Shown piece by piece: positions 43,684 through 51,046 of a stretch of 64,000 nt of DNA (its first letter is position 1; each line of letters starts with the position of its first letter). The stretch is from Spirochaeta sp. UBA5339 (GTDB lineage Bacteria; Spirochaetota; Spirochaetia; DSM-2461), in assembly GCA_002408085.1 (NCBI GenBank), contig DHQL01000008.1, forward strand, positions 33,466-97,465, given 5' to 3'. Below the pieces are notes generated by a model. That model worked only from the letters and a program-made list of their open reading frames with translations. It was not told the DNA's origin and did no database searches. A program made the translations under genes and the position numbers.

Positions 43684-44738
43684 AAAGAACTGTGCTGCTT
43701 TTATTTCTGACTTTTACACTCTTGTTTCCGGTCCTTCTTTCCGGAAAAGAGAAGGACGGCAAAGATACCAGATTGGGGCTCCTCTTTTACTTTCACACCG
43801 ATCAGGCCGCCGAGATCAAGGATTATTATACAGTAGGAGGCAAGGTTAAACTGAAAACCGAGGCATCAGACAAGCTGAAGTTTCAATTCGAGGTAGATAT
43901 CAACAACAGCGAGATAGAACTTGATGAACTGTGGGGTCAATACGACTTTGGTGCTCCCTCCCTGAGGTTCGGGCTGTTTGAAAACACAATTCTGATGGAA
44001 GACAGCTTTAACCGCCGTGAATCGGTCTTTGCCAACAAAAACTATCTTCAGGAAAGACTTCATGATATGGGTTGGAGCACGAATGACTCAGTGGGGCTTC
44101 GGCTCTCTGAAAAAAGCAGCAGGAGCAAGCTTGGTATAGATAGCAGTGCAGAGCTGATTTATATACCCGACAGCTCCGGGCTGATGCTGACCGCCGGCTT
44201 CAGTTACCCCTGGGCCCAAAAGGACTCTTTTCTTGGTCTGTCTGTCAGCTACTATCCTCAGACCATCAGCGGCCTCTGGGATAATGAGCCCTCGGCCTCT
44301 GTGGACGGATTTGCCGGGGACCAGTACATCATGGGAACGGTTTATTTCGGAGACAGCACAGAAAAAAGAAAGCTGATCTATAAACTGGAAGCCGCTATGG
44401 GCAGCAACCTGAGCGATCCGGTTGAGTATACACAGTACCCCGGTGACGGCGGCTGCTCCTGGTTTCTGGGTGCCGACGGCTGGCTGGGATACATCATTTC
44501 ACTGAACAAGCTTGATTGGACCCCCGGTCTGAACTGCTCGTTTCAGATCCATGATCTATCCGCCCCTGAAGCCAATACAACAACTGTAAAGATCGGCAAC
44601 AGACTCAACTGGAAGGATGATTTCTACATTCATGCGGATGCGGGAGTGGAGATAAACAACTATTTCGAGGGCGAAGATCGTAATATCGAAACAAAACCGG
44701 ATGTGCTATGCGCTATAAGACTGCAGTATCAGTACTAA
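43680..44738 (+). CDS. Outer-membrane beta-barrel protein, paralogue 1
   Basis: 352 residues from 'MKRTVLLLFLTFTLLFPVLL', a signal peptide; an in-frame Met four codons earlier is possible. The mature protein consists of alternating amphipathic strands and ends in an aromatic residue ('IRLQYQY'), the usual signal for insertion by the BAM complex. It is paralogous to the protein at 45838-46917: 'DELWGQYDF' versus 'DEVWGEYNY', 'FGLFENTILMED' versus 'FGIFENGILMED', 'GSNLSDPVEY' versus 'GSNLADPVGY'. No named porin family is recognised. The stop overlaps the CotH-like gene by 31 nt. Confidence 0.75.
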   Translation: MKRTVLLLFLTFTLLFPVLLSGKEKDGKDTRLGLLFYFHTDQAAEIKDYYTVGGKVKLKTEASDKLKFQFEVDINNSEIELDELWGQYDFGAPSLRFGLFENTILMEDSFNRRESVFANKNYLQERLHDMGWSTNDSVGLRLSEKSSRSKLGIDSSAELIYIPDSSGLMLTAGFSYPWAQKDSFLGLSVSYYPQTISGLWDNEPSASVDGFAGDQYIMGTVYFGDSTEKRKLIYKLEAAMGSNLSDPVEYTQYPGDGGCSWFLGADGWLGYIISLNKLDWTPGLNCSFQIHDLSAPEANTTTVKIGNRLNWKDDFYIHADAGVEINNYFEGEDRNIETKPDVLCAIRLQYQY

Positions 44739-45841
44739 GTCTGTCGTATCTTTTCCTGCTTATATCCTGCGGAGAGTGGGCCGGTTTCAATGCCGACACA
44801 AGCCCCTATACAGGAGATCTGGACAGAATGGATCTCTATCTGAATGATGATGAACTGGGCGTTCTGTACGATTCGGTGGTCGTCGACCGGGCGGCGGTCT
44901 GCAGCTATGAAGTGGACGGTTATTCTGCAAAGGGAGAGATACAGATCCGCGGACTCAGCTCCCGGATGGATCCCAAGAAATCGTTCACCCTGGAAGGGAC
45001 CCTCAGTGAGGGGATAAAGGATGCCCTGGATGCTGGAGGCGATCCCTGGATAGAGTACTCACTGGTCATGAAAGCCTATGAGCTGGCGGGACTGCCGGCG
45101 GCGGATTTCCGTCCCTTAGCCCTGTTTCTGAATGAAAACTATCTGGGCTATTACAATATGGTCCGGATCTACAACGACACTCTGAACGACTATTACGGCG
45201 ACAATAACGGAGAGCTTTTCAAGATTACTTTTTTCGGAACAGATTTTATCGACAGTGTGGATACGGTACCCATCCACGGAGACAGCGAAAAGAAGTTTCC
45301 CGATGATAACGACTTCTCCCTTCTGGATGAGTTCATTGCCGCCGCAGCCAACCTGAGCAATGATGAGTGGATAGACTGGGCCGAAGATCATGTGGACATG
45401 GAAGAGACGGCTAAATACATGGCGGTTCGTGACTTCTTCGGCCTGATCGATACGGTAAGGGTAAACTTTTATGTCTACTTTCACGATGAAAAGGCTCTGA
45501 TCCTCCCCTGGGACAGCGACCGGGGTTATTCATACGATGAGATAGGGGGGAACAATCTTCTGACATTCCGGATGATGGATTCTCCCGCCTTCCGGGAGCA
45601 CTACAGAACACAGTTTAATAAGCTGTTTCTTGAGGCTGGTGATGACAATATTCTGGATGAACTGGAGGATCATCTTGACCAGATGATAGATTTACTGAGA
45701 CCTGCGGTGAATTCTGAGACGGCCTATTTTATGGATCTGGGTGATTTCGATGAGGAAGCGGAGGAGATCAGAACCTTTCTGACCGATCGCCCCGATAACA
45801 TCCTGGATGATTTGGGTTGGCGGGGGTTTTTCGGACTATGA
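44708..45841 (+). CDS. CotH-kinase-like lipoprotein
   Basis: The 377-residue protein has a lipobox LISC (Cys21). From about 40 it has the CotH family (PF08757) pattern: 'MDLYLNDDELGVLYDSVV', 'IQIRGLSSRMDPKKSFTL', 'PLALFLNENYLGYYNMVRIY', and near 260 'LILPWDSDRGYSYDE', where the metal-binding Asp residues of the atypical kinase fold lie. CotH proteins phosphorylate extracytoplasmic proteins in Bacillus spores, and homologues occur widely without known substrate. Here it is enclosed by two paralogous barrel genes with overlapping ends (31 nt and ATGA), which implies a joint function at the cell surface. Confidence 0.82.
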   Translation: MRYKTAVSVLSLSYLFLLISCGEWAGFNADTSPYTGDLDRMDLYLNDDELGVLYDSVVVDRAAVCSYEVDGYSAKGEIQIRGLSSRMDPKKSFTLEGTLSEGIKDALDAGGDPWIEYSLVMKAYELAGLPAADFRPLALFLNENYLGYYNMVRIYNDTLNDYYGDNNGELFKITFFGTDFIDSVDTVPIHGDSEKKFPDDNDFSLLDEFIAAAANLSNDEWIDWAEDHVDMEETAKYMAVRDFFGLIDTVRVNFYVYFHDEKALILPWDSDRGYSYDEIGGNNLLTFRMMDSPAFREHYRTQFNKLFLEAGDDNILDELEDHLDQMIDLLRPAVNSETAYFMDLGDFDEEAEEIRTFLTDRPDNILDDLGWRGFFGL

Positions 45842-46917
45842 CCGAACGATTTACAATACTGCTGATACTGCTCCTCCTCCCCTTTTCGGTCTTTGCAAAG
45901 GACAAGGAGCAGACCCTGTATGCGGGAGCTCTGCTCTCTACCGAAATAGATCTTGTAGAGAAAACCGACTTGGACGACCTGGGCGAAGTCCTGGGTTACC
46001 TGACCGTTACCCCCGGCAGACAATGGAAGTTCACTCTGCAGGTCACTGCGAGGAAAAATGCCGTCCGTCTCGATGAGGTCTGGGGAGAATATAATTATTC
46101 CGAACACAGCCGTATCCGCTTCGGTATCTTCGAAAACGGTATCCTGATGGAGGACGCACCGGAAGCAGGAGAATACTACGCCGATAACGGGGTTTTGAGA
46201 GAGATGCTCTATCAGATGGGCTGGTATACGGACAACTCGGCGGGAGGGCGATACAGCCGGGAGAAAGAAGATCTGCACTGGTCTGCGGAACTCTTTTTTA
46301 TGTCCAGCAGCTCTGAAATCCTGATCAGGGGAGATATAAACAAGCCCCTGGGTTCCGGCCGTATGGGAGCCTCCCTGATCTACCATCCCTACCTCTTGCA
46401 CAATATGTGGAGTGAGGAAGAGTCCTCCAGCCACTGGAGCTCGGACAGAATCTTCACCTTCGGAAATGTGGATCAGAGGGGCATCTACGAGATCAACTAC
46501 TTTCTCATTGATCTCTACTGGGGAGATCTGACGGGAGAAGAAGACTGGGTCTATAAAACCGAGCTGACCCTGGGAAGCAACCTTGCCGATCCGGTCGGCT
46601 ATCTGGGCTATCAGGGAGGGAAGAACCGTTCGGAGTTTTTCGGCGGAGACCTGATGCTCGGCCGGGTAATCGGAGGAGAGAAGTTCAGCTGGGTTCCCTC
46701 TGTAAACTGCACAGGTTATATGGCAAGCATTGAAGAGCCGAATATAGGAAGCATCGAAGTCAGGGCAGGAAACCGCTGGTGCTGGAACGAAAGTCTGACC
46801 GTTTTTCTGGATACGGGGCTTGTAATCAAAAACTACAACCAGCAAAAAGAATCGGGAGAGACCCTGATGACAGGGATCGACGGAATTCTGAACCTCAAAG
46901 CTCAGTACAGTTTTTAG
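45838..46917 (+). CDS. Outer-membrane beta-barrel protein, paralogue 2
   Basis: 359 residues from 'MTERFTILLILLLLPFSVFA', a signal peptide with AXA-like cleavage. Start and preceding stop overlap as ATGA. Strand pattern and the C-terminal 'LNLKAQYSF' indicate an outer-membrane barrel. It aligns over its whole length with the protein at 43680, including 'LREMLYQMGWYTDNSAG' against 'LQERLHDMGWSTNDSVG'. Function unknown; probable partner or substrate of the CotH-like lipoprotein. Confidence 0.75.
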   Translation: MTERFTILLILLLLPFSVFAKDKEQTLYAGALLSTEIDLVEKTDLDDLGEVLGYLTVTPGRQWKFTLQVTARKNAVRLDEVWGEYNYSEHSRIRFGIFENGILMEDAPEAGEYYADNGVLREMLYQMGWYTDNSAGGRYSREKEDLHWSAELFFMSSSSEILIRGDINKPLGSGRMGASLIYHPYLLHNMWSEEESSSHWSSDRIFTFGNVDQRGIYEINYFLIDLYWGDLTGEEDWVYKTELTLGSNLADPVGYLGYQGGKNRSEFFGGDLMLGRVIGGEKFSWVPSVNCTGYMASIEEPNIGSIEVRAGNRWCWNESLTVFLDTGLVIKNYNQQKESGETLMTGIDGILNLKAQYSF

Positions 46918-46952
46918 CAAAGCATGAGGAACCCGGGAAATCTCTACTTTGA

Positions 46953-46995
46953 AACAGGGCCTGAATCTCAGTCGCGCATCAAAGCCGCCGGAATA
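46953..46995. repeat. 43-bp direct repeat, left copy
   Basis: The stretch beginning AACAGGGCCTGAATCTCAG recurs almost unchanged (two mismatches over about 42 bp) at 48631-48672, in the same orientation, 1.68 kb downstream. The segment between the copies holds the coiled-coil gene, a hypothetical gene and a broken HigBA pair. Confidence 0.85.
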
Positions 46996-47071
46996 CAAAA
47001 CACTTTCAATCAGCAGAAGGTCCTCCCTTGTAGCATTCAGTAAGAAAGGATTAGACTGTAAGGAGAATGCC

Positions 47072-47422
47072 ATGGGGGTCGAAGCTGTGAATGAAGAACA
47101 GAAGACAATCATAGAATATGTAAAGAATCACTTTGTGGACTGGATGGAAGAGAAGAATATCTATCCCTTTCCCAGAGAGAGGCAGAGCATCGATACTCAA
47201 CTTCTGGAACGAATAGTACGGGTTGAAGAAACCCTCAAACGGCAGAATGATAAGTTCGACCATCAGAATGAAAAATTCGAACTCCTGATCACCAGCCAGG
47301 AGAAGCGCTTCACAGCTCTTGAAACCCAGATGAACCAGCGCTTCAACAGGCAGAACCTCTACCACCTGGTGACCTTCACGGCCGTTATCGGCAGCGCTGT
47401 AGCAGTTATCCTGAAGACCTGA
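47072..47422 (+). CDS. Small coiled-coil protein with C-terminal membrane helix
   Basis: 116 residues from 'MGVEAVNEEQKTIIEYVKNH' (AAGGAG upstream). Residues 45-90 form a coiled coil with repeated 'RQNDKFDHQNEKFE'-type heptads. The C-terminal 'YHLVTFTAVIGSAVAVIL' is a single membrane helix. Tail-anchored coiled-coil layout; no family name can be given. A deleted copy of the same gene is at 9879-10039, including similar upstream sequence ('CTTGTAG' and 'AAGGATTA'). Confidence 0.75.
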   Translation: MGVEAVNEEQKTIIEYVKNHFVDWMEEKNIYPFPRERQSIDTQLLERIVRVEETLKRQNDKFDHQNEKFELLITSQEKRFTALETQMNQRFNRQNLYHLVTFTAVIGSAVAVILKT

Positions 47423-47459
47423 ATCTTTTTAGTTTTTTACAGCACAATAAGAGCAATAT

Positions 47460-47978
47460 TCAGCAGCAGACAGTTTCCACCAGCCCTGTCAGCCGGTTGT
47501 AAGCCTGAAGCGGATTCAGCCTGTCAGCCAGAAAAAGACAGCCGCAGCGGATCACAATCATATCCAGCAGCTCCTCATCTTCATAAGGGCCCTCATCGAT
47601 TACCTCGGTCATAAAAGGTTCCATAGCCATCGGACTGTCACCAGCCATCACATGCTTCAGAAAGTCACCGAGATCCTCATGCTCACAGTCCAGAATCCCT
47701 TCCACCCGGGACAGGGAATTGACTCCTTTACTCCAGACAATCTTCTGCAGATCATGGAAGAGTTCCACCAGAGGCATCATGGCCTCCTGCTCGATGGAAG
47801 CCCCTTCAAGGCGTCTATGCCAGGCCCCCTTCATAAGGGGGTAGTAATACTCATCCCGTTCCTCTTCATCGAACAGGGGCAGCTGATAACTGTTCCTTTC
47901 CATGAACTTCTTCATCTCGTTCATATGATCTGCCGCCTGCTTTTCAAGAGCCTCTTTAAAATCAATAATCTTAGCCAT
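47460..47978 (-). CDS. Hypothetical protein, 172 residues
   Basis: Starts 'MAKIIDFKEALEKQAADHMN' with AAGGATG ahead. Mostly helical, acidic and soluble; the middle carries 'EEERDEYYYPLMKGAWHRRL' and the end 'LADRLNPLQAYNRLTGLVET'. No motif known to me. It lies between the 43-bp direct repeats, convergent with the coiled-coil gene. Confidence 0.65.
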   Translation of the reverse strand: MAKIIDFKEALEKQAADHMNEMKKFMERNSYQLPLFDEEERDEYYYPLMKGAWHRRLEGASIEQEAMMPLVELFHDLQKIVWSKGVNSLSRVEGILDCEHEDLGDFLKHVMAGDSPMAMEPFMTEVIDEGPYEDEELLDMIVIRCGCLFLADRLNPLQAYNRLTGLVETVCC

Positions 47979-48097
47979 TTTTACATCCTTAATTAAATGT
48001 TAAGTCCGGCAGAAAACGCCCGCCCTGATTCTTCCCATCCATAAATAAAGGTATATCCCCTGAATCATCCTGCATAGTGGGAAAAACATCCAAAAGA

Positions 48098-48388
48098 TTA
48101 TGAAGCACGGGGTATCTGCTCAAGTTCCTTTTCAAGTCGGACCCGCTCTTTTCTCAGGTCATACTCATCCTGTATGCCCATCCAGAACTCAGCGGAATTT
48201 CCGAAATAGGCCGATAACCGCAAGGCCGTATCGGCGGTGATTTTTCTTCTGCCTTTCAGGATTTCCGATACCCTGGTAGCGGGCATTCACGTATCCTTTG
48301 CCAGACGGTAGGCACTTATCTTCATGGGTGTTAAAAACTCTTCCTGCAGTATTTCTCCCGGAAAAACATCAGGTATCCGCTCTTTCAT
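48098..48388 (-). pseudogene. higA: higA-type antitoxin gene with internal stop
   Basis: From the ATG at 48388 (behind AGGAGGGG) the frame reads 'MKERIPDVFPGEILQEEF', then 'LTPMKISAYRLAKDT', then a TGA at 48287-48289. It continues in frame as 'MPATRVSEILKGRRKITAD'. In intact HigA proteins this region reads like 'RLAKDIGVPATRISEI', so the TGA replaces a residue before the recognition helix, probably Gly GGA. The C-terminal half could still be made from the ATG after the stop. The partner toxin gene is also damaged. Confidence 0.85.
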
Positions 48389-48396
48389 ATCCCCTC

Positions 48397-48552
48397 CTAA
48401 TGGTAGTCGACGATTTCAACACTGTTTGCATTGCCGCGGTGGATCATGATCAGTTTTCTCAACCCGGCCTTCTGGATCTCCCTGGGCAGTTTCTTTGAGT
48501 ACTCCTGATTCCAGACCTTTTCAGTTTCTTTGTCATTGAATGATTGAATCAT
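48397..48552 (-). pseudogene. higB: higB-type toxin gene with internal in-frame deletion
   Basis: 51 residues: 'MIQSFNDKETEKVWNQEYSK' and 'KLPREIQKAGLRKL' match the N-terminus of HigB/RelE-like toxins. The final 'VEIVDYH' matches their C-terminus. About 40 residues between them, including the catalytic strands, are missing. It lies 8 bp before higA in the normal toxin-first order. A deletion of a multiple of three kept the frame open. Confidence 0.82.
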
Positions 48553-48630
48553 TGCAACCGACTACCTTCACATTAACGCTCTGCATTATTAACGTCAAAC
48601 GTCAATAACCAAAATAAAGGGATTAACTTA

Positions 48631-48672
48631 AACAGGGCCTGAATCTCAGCCGCGCATCAAAGCCGCCAGAAT
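48631..48672. repeat. 43-bp direct repeat, right copy
   Basis: Matches 46953-46995 with two substitutions (CAGCCGCGC versus CAGTCGCGC, and GCCAGAA versus GCCGGAA). It lies just upstream of the broken higBA pair and directly downstream of the HNH gene, marking the border between the decayed patch and the defence island. Confidence 0.85.
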
Positions 48673-48724
48673 AAATAGCACCGGAAGGATTTGCGGGCCG
48701 GAAATTTGTGACTAATTTAGAAGC

Positions 48725-49591
48725 CTAATTTTTAAATACATATTTTCGATGCCATGAGAGGAATTCACGGCCAGGATACAAGAGAGGATCTTGTGGCAGC
48801 AGTATAGGTCTGTTCTTATAATCAAGAATCCACCTTTTTACGCTTTCACTATCTTCAGGGACTTTCTTCGAAACCGAAAGTGTATAGTCATCAGAAAGGG
48901 TATAGACACCGCAATCAAAAAGCTTGTGATGTAAGTTGCATAACAGTAGTCCATTTTGAACTGTATCAGGCCCCATACTGTTATGCCACTTAATATGAGC
49001 GGCTTCATTGGCTATTAGGGAGCCTCCCATAAAGAGCTGAAATCCACAGATAGCACATCTGGAGTTGTAAGCATCAATGATCTTGCTTCTAAACAAAGGA
49101 TTCCGGGGTCTACGTGATATTTGAATGATTCTCCTGACATGGTCATCCCGTTCCTCAAGTAAACCCGTTCGCTCCAGAACATCATCGTCATAACTTCCTG
49201 GAAAGAACTCTAGCAAAAGGGACTCACAGTATTTAGTGAGGTTGTTCGACTCACTTATAAAGTTAAGAAATTGCTCTGTAAAGAAGGCATGACCATACTC
49301 TCGGAAATCCCGAACTGCAGGTCTGCCTGTCGACTGGATCTGCATATTCTCAGCTAGAGGAAAAAAGAGGATACCATCATTCTGAAGCCGCCAGAAAGGA
49401 TCTACTATATTGAGAATACCCGTGTAATCCTCTATAATGCTCCCCACCACCTTTTCAAGTTCAACAAAGTGAAAATCAGTTATCCTTGACAGGTGATACT
49501 GCCCCAGCAACCACAAAAGAGTAATAGGCTTATTTAGAGCCTTCCCTCCTTGCACACTTGTCATTGTTCGGAGGGGAAAATCATGCATCAT
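48725..49591 (-). CDS. HNH endonuclease with sulfur-binding-type N-terminal domain
   Basis: The 288-residue protein has an N-terminal domain resembling the sulfur-binding domain of ScoMcrA-like enzymes ('KPITLLWLLGQYHLSRITDF' and 'PFWRLQNDGILFFPL'). A C-terminal HNH domain has Cys179, Cys182, 'EAAHIKWHNS' (His199), Asn213 and 'CNLHHKLFD'. Such proteins are type IV restriction enzymes that cut phosphorothioate-modified DNA. It follows another HNH gene by 20 bp on the same strand, so both form one unit. No dnd modification genes are visible, as expected for a modification-dependent enzyme. Confidence 0.85.
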   Translation of the reverse strand: MMHDFPLRTMTSVQGGKALNKPITLLWLLGQYHLSRITDFHFVELEKVVGSIIEDYTGILNIVDPFWRLQNDGILFFPLAENMQIQSTGRPAVRDFREYGHAFFTEQFLNFISESNNLTKYCESLLLEFFPGSYDDDVLERTGLLEERDDHVRRIIQISRRPRNPLFRSKIIDAYNSRCAICGFQLFMGGSLIANEAAHIKWHNSMGPDTVQNGLLLCNLHHKLFDCGVYTLSDDYTLSVSKKVPEDSESVKRWILDYKNRPILLPQDPLLYPGREFLSWHRKYVFKN

Positions 49592-49611
49592 AAAAAGACT
49601 ACCCCTTTATA

Positions 49612-50511
49612 CTATGCAGTACGGAACCGATCAAAACGATCTGCCAGACGGTCACGATCTGGTCGATCCTTTTTCCGACTAGGAAGAGTAATATTTGTCA
49701 AATCCAGCTCCTGAAAACCATGCTTCAACATTGGACCATCGATCTCATCTAAAAGATCTTTCCGAATATGAACAGTATAGTCAGGGGATATACCCAGTAT
49801 ATTCTGATCATAAGCAGAGTGATGAATCTTACATAATGAGAGTCCGTTATTAACAATAGGATCACCCTGAAGCTCTGTATCGGGAATGATATGGGCTGCA
49901 TCTAATAGTTCTGGATGCTGTAACCGGCAGATTGTGCACTGCCTGTCATACGCTGAAAGAACATGTTCCCTGAAGGCTGACTGGTGGAGCCGCTGCTTTG
50001 TCTGCCTTGTGATATAGCGCCGCACACTGAGGGCTGACTCAGAGAATATATCCTCATTGTTCCCATATTCTCCCAAGGGATTATCAAGAGAAATATCAAT
50101 GGCTGCATCGACACTTAAGGTCTCAGGATTATCGCGGAGAATAAAGATCGGCCATACAGCGTTATAATAACTTGGTTTAATAGATATAAAATAAATTAAA
50201 GGGATGTGCCGATTACAAGCCAACCTTAGCCCTCGGTTTTCCCGATGCTGTGGATCTTTTCCGCGGTAACTGTATTGAAGAATTCCATCTTCCCGAAAGC
50301 CATCATTATAGGGCCCTTTAGTGGTTGTAGTAATAGAAATTGGACATTCGAAACCTTTTGGAATCCAAATCCCCGATGCTCCCATCAAATGAATTGTCTT
50401 CCCCTTGAAGCTATAACCATAGCTAAGTTCATCCCGAGTAAAAACACCACCGTTAACAACAGAACGGGTCTTGAGCCAATCAAAGATGTCAAAGCGGATT
50501 TGATCTTCCAT
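49612..50511 (-). CDS. HNH endonuclease with SRA-like N-terminal domain (COG3440-like)
   Basis: 299 residues from the Met at 50511; a TTG at 50565 could add 18. The N-terminal domain carries 'GFECPISITTTTKGPYND', 'DGILQYSYRG' and 'IPLIYFISIKPSYYNAVWPI', the pattern of the SRA-like domains that precede HNH in many predicted modification-dependent restriction enzymes. The HNH has 'CTICRLQHPELLDAAHIIPD' and 'NNGLSLCKIHHSAYD'. Probably cuts DNA with modified cytosines. It lies upstream of the sulfur-binding HNH gene. Confidence 0.8.
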   Translation of the reverse strand: MEDQIRFDIFDWLKTRSVVNGGVFTRDELSYGYSFKGKTIHLMGASGIWIPKGFECPISITTTTKGPYNDGFREDGILQYSYRGKDPQHRENRGLRLACNRHIPLIYFISIKPSYYNAVWPIFILRDNPETLSVDAAIDISLDNPLGEYGNNEDIFSESALSVRRYITRQTKQRLHQSAFREHVLSAYDRQCTICRLQHPELLDAAHIIPDTELQGDPIVNNGLSLCKIHHSAYDQNILGISPDYTVHIRKDLLDEIDGPMLKHGFQELDLTNITLPSRKKDRPDRDRLADRFDRFRTA

Positions 50512-51046
50512 GGACTGTAATTCTACCACAGTTATTAGAACATCAACCAAATGAATCTGACTCAACCTGTAAGTTTCATTTCAAGAGGCTGAAAAAAATA
50601 CAATAAAATCCTTCATCTATTATTCAGCAATAGAACTTCAGAGAAACTCAACACATTCTCATTAAAACCGCATACATTAGTCCACACAGAGCACGATAAG
50701 TTTTGTCGGAACCAATAGTTGAAGCAGGTCAAAGAGTACTAAATGGCTTTGCTGAACATGTAGAGAGTTCGATTTGAATGACTTAGTGGGAATAGGCAAA
50801 TATTAGTAAATATGTTTTTTTACTGCAGAATACTAATTCTGCAGTAAGATTCAAGAGCCATAACAATTCTATTCTGATACCAGGTAAAGAAATATTTCAG
50901 TCGAGCATCTTTCTTAGATTTTGCAGTAAGTTATCCCATCTTTTTTGTCGTGAGATATCCGTCAACAAAAAATCAGGCTTTGCTTACATTGGTTAGCAAA
51001 GATATAATGTGCAAGATTGAATACAATTCAATAGGAAGTAAATAAC
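50512..51046. other. Intergenic region between HNH genes and hsdM
   Basis: 535 bp, AT-rich, divergent promoters expected. It holds an 11-bp perfect inverted repeat at 50820-50847 and a related half-site TTTTGCAGTAA near 50920. The ribosome site of hsdM is AGGAAG around 51033. I see no convincing gene; the short frame around 50706-50780 encodes only 24 residues. Confidence 0.6.
50820..50847. repeat. Inverted repeat upstream of the type I R-M locus
   Basis: TTACTGCAGAA-TACTAA-TTCTGCAGTAA, perfect over 11 bp on each side. The same dyad with a different loop and one mismatch is at 58941-58968, immediately after hsdR. The two copies bracket the whole hsdM-hsdS-DUF4268-hsdR block of 8.1 kb. Confidence 0.85.

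Noticed and set aside
45724..47112. A 462-codon open frame on the minus strand opposite the second beta-barrel gene.
   Set aside because: The sense strand encodes a clear signal peptide and barrel that aligns with its paralogue; the antisense frame has no recognisable domain and arises from codon bias.
48287..48289. TGA in higA as a possible selenocysteine codon.
   Set aside because: The position corresponds to a non-catalytic residue of an HTH protein, and the adjacent toxin is itself deleted, so decay is the simpler reading.
50706..50780. A short frame ending in 'VLNGFAEHVESSI' between the HNH genes and hsdM.
   Set aside because: Only 24 residues are open, there is no start signal and I recognise no parent gene; too little to call a pseudogene.
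50820..50847. The inverted repeat as an intrinsic terminator of the HNH genes or a preceding transcript.
   Set aside because: The T-rich tract precedes rather than follows the stem on the plus strand and becomes an A run on the minus strand; the HNH genes also start, not end, on this side.
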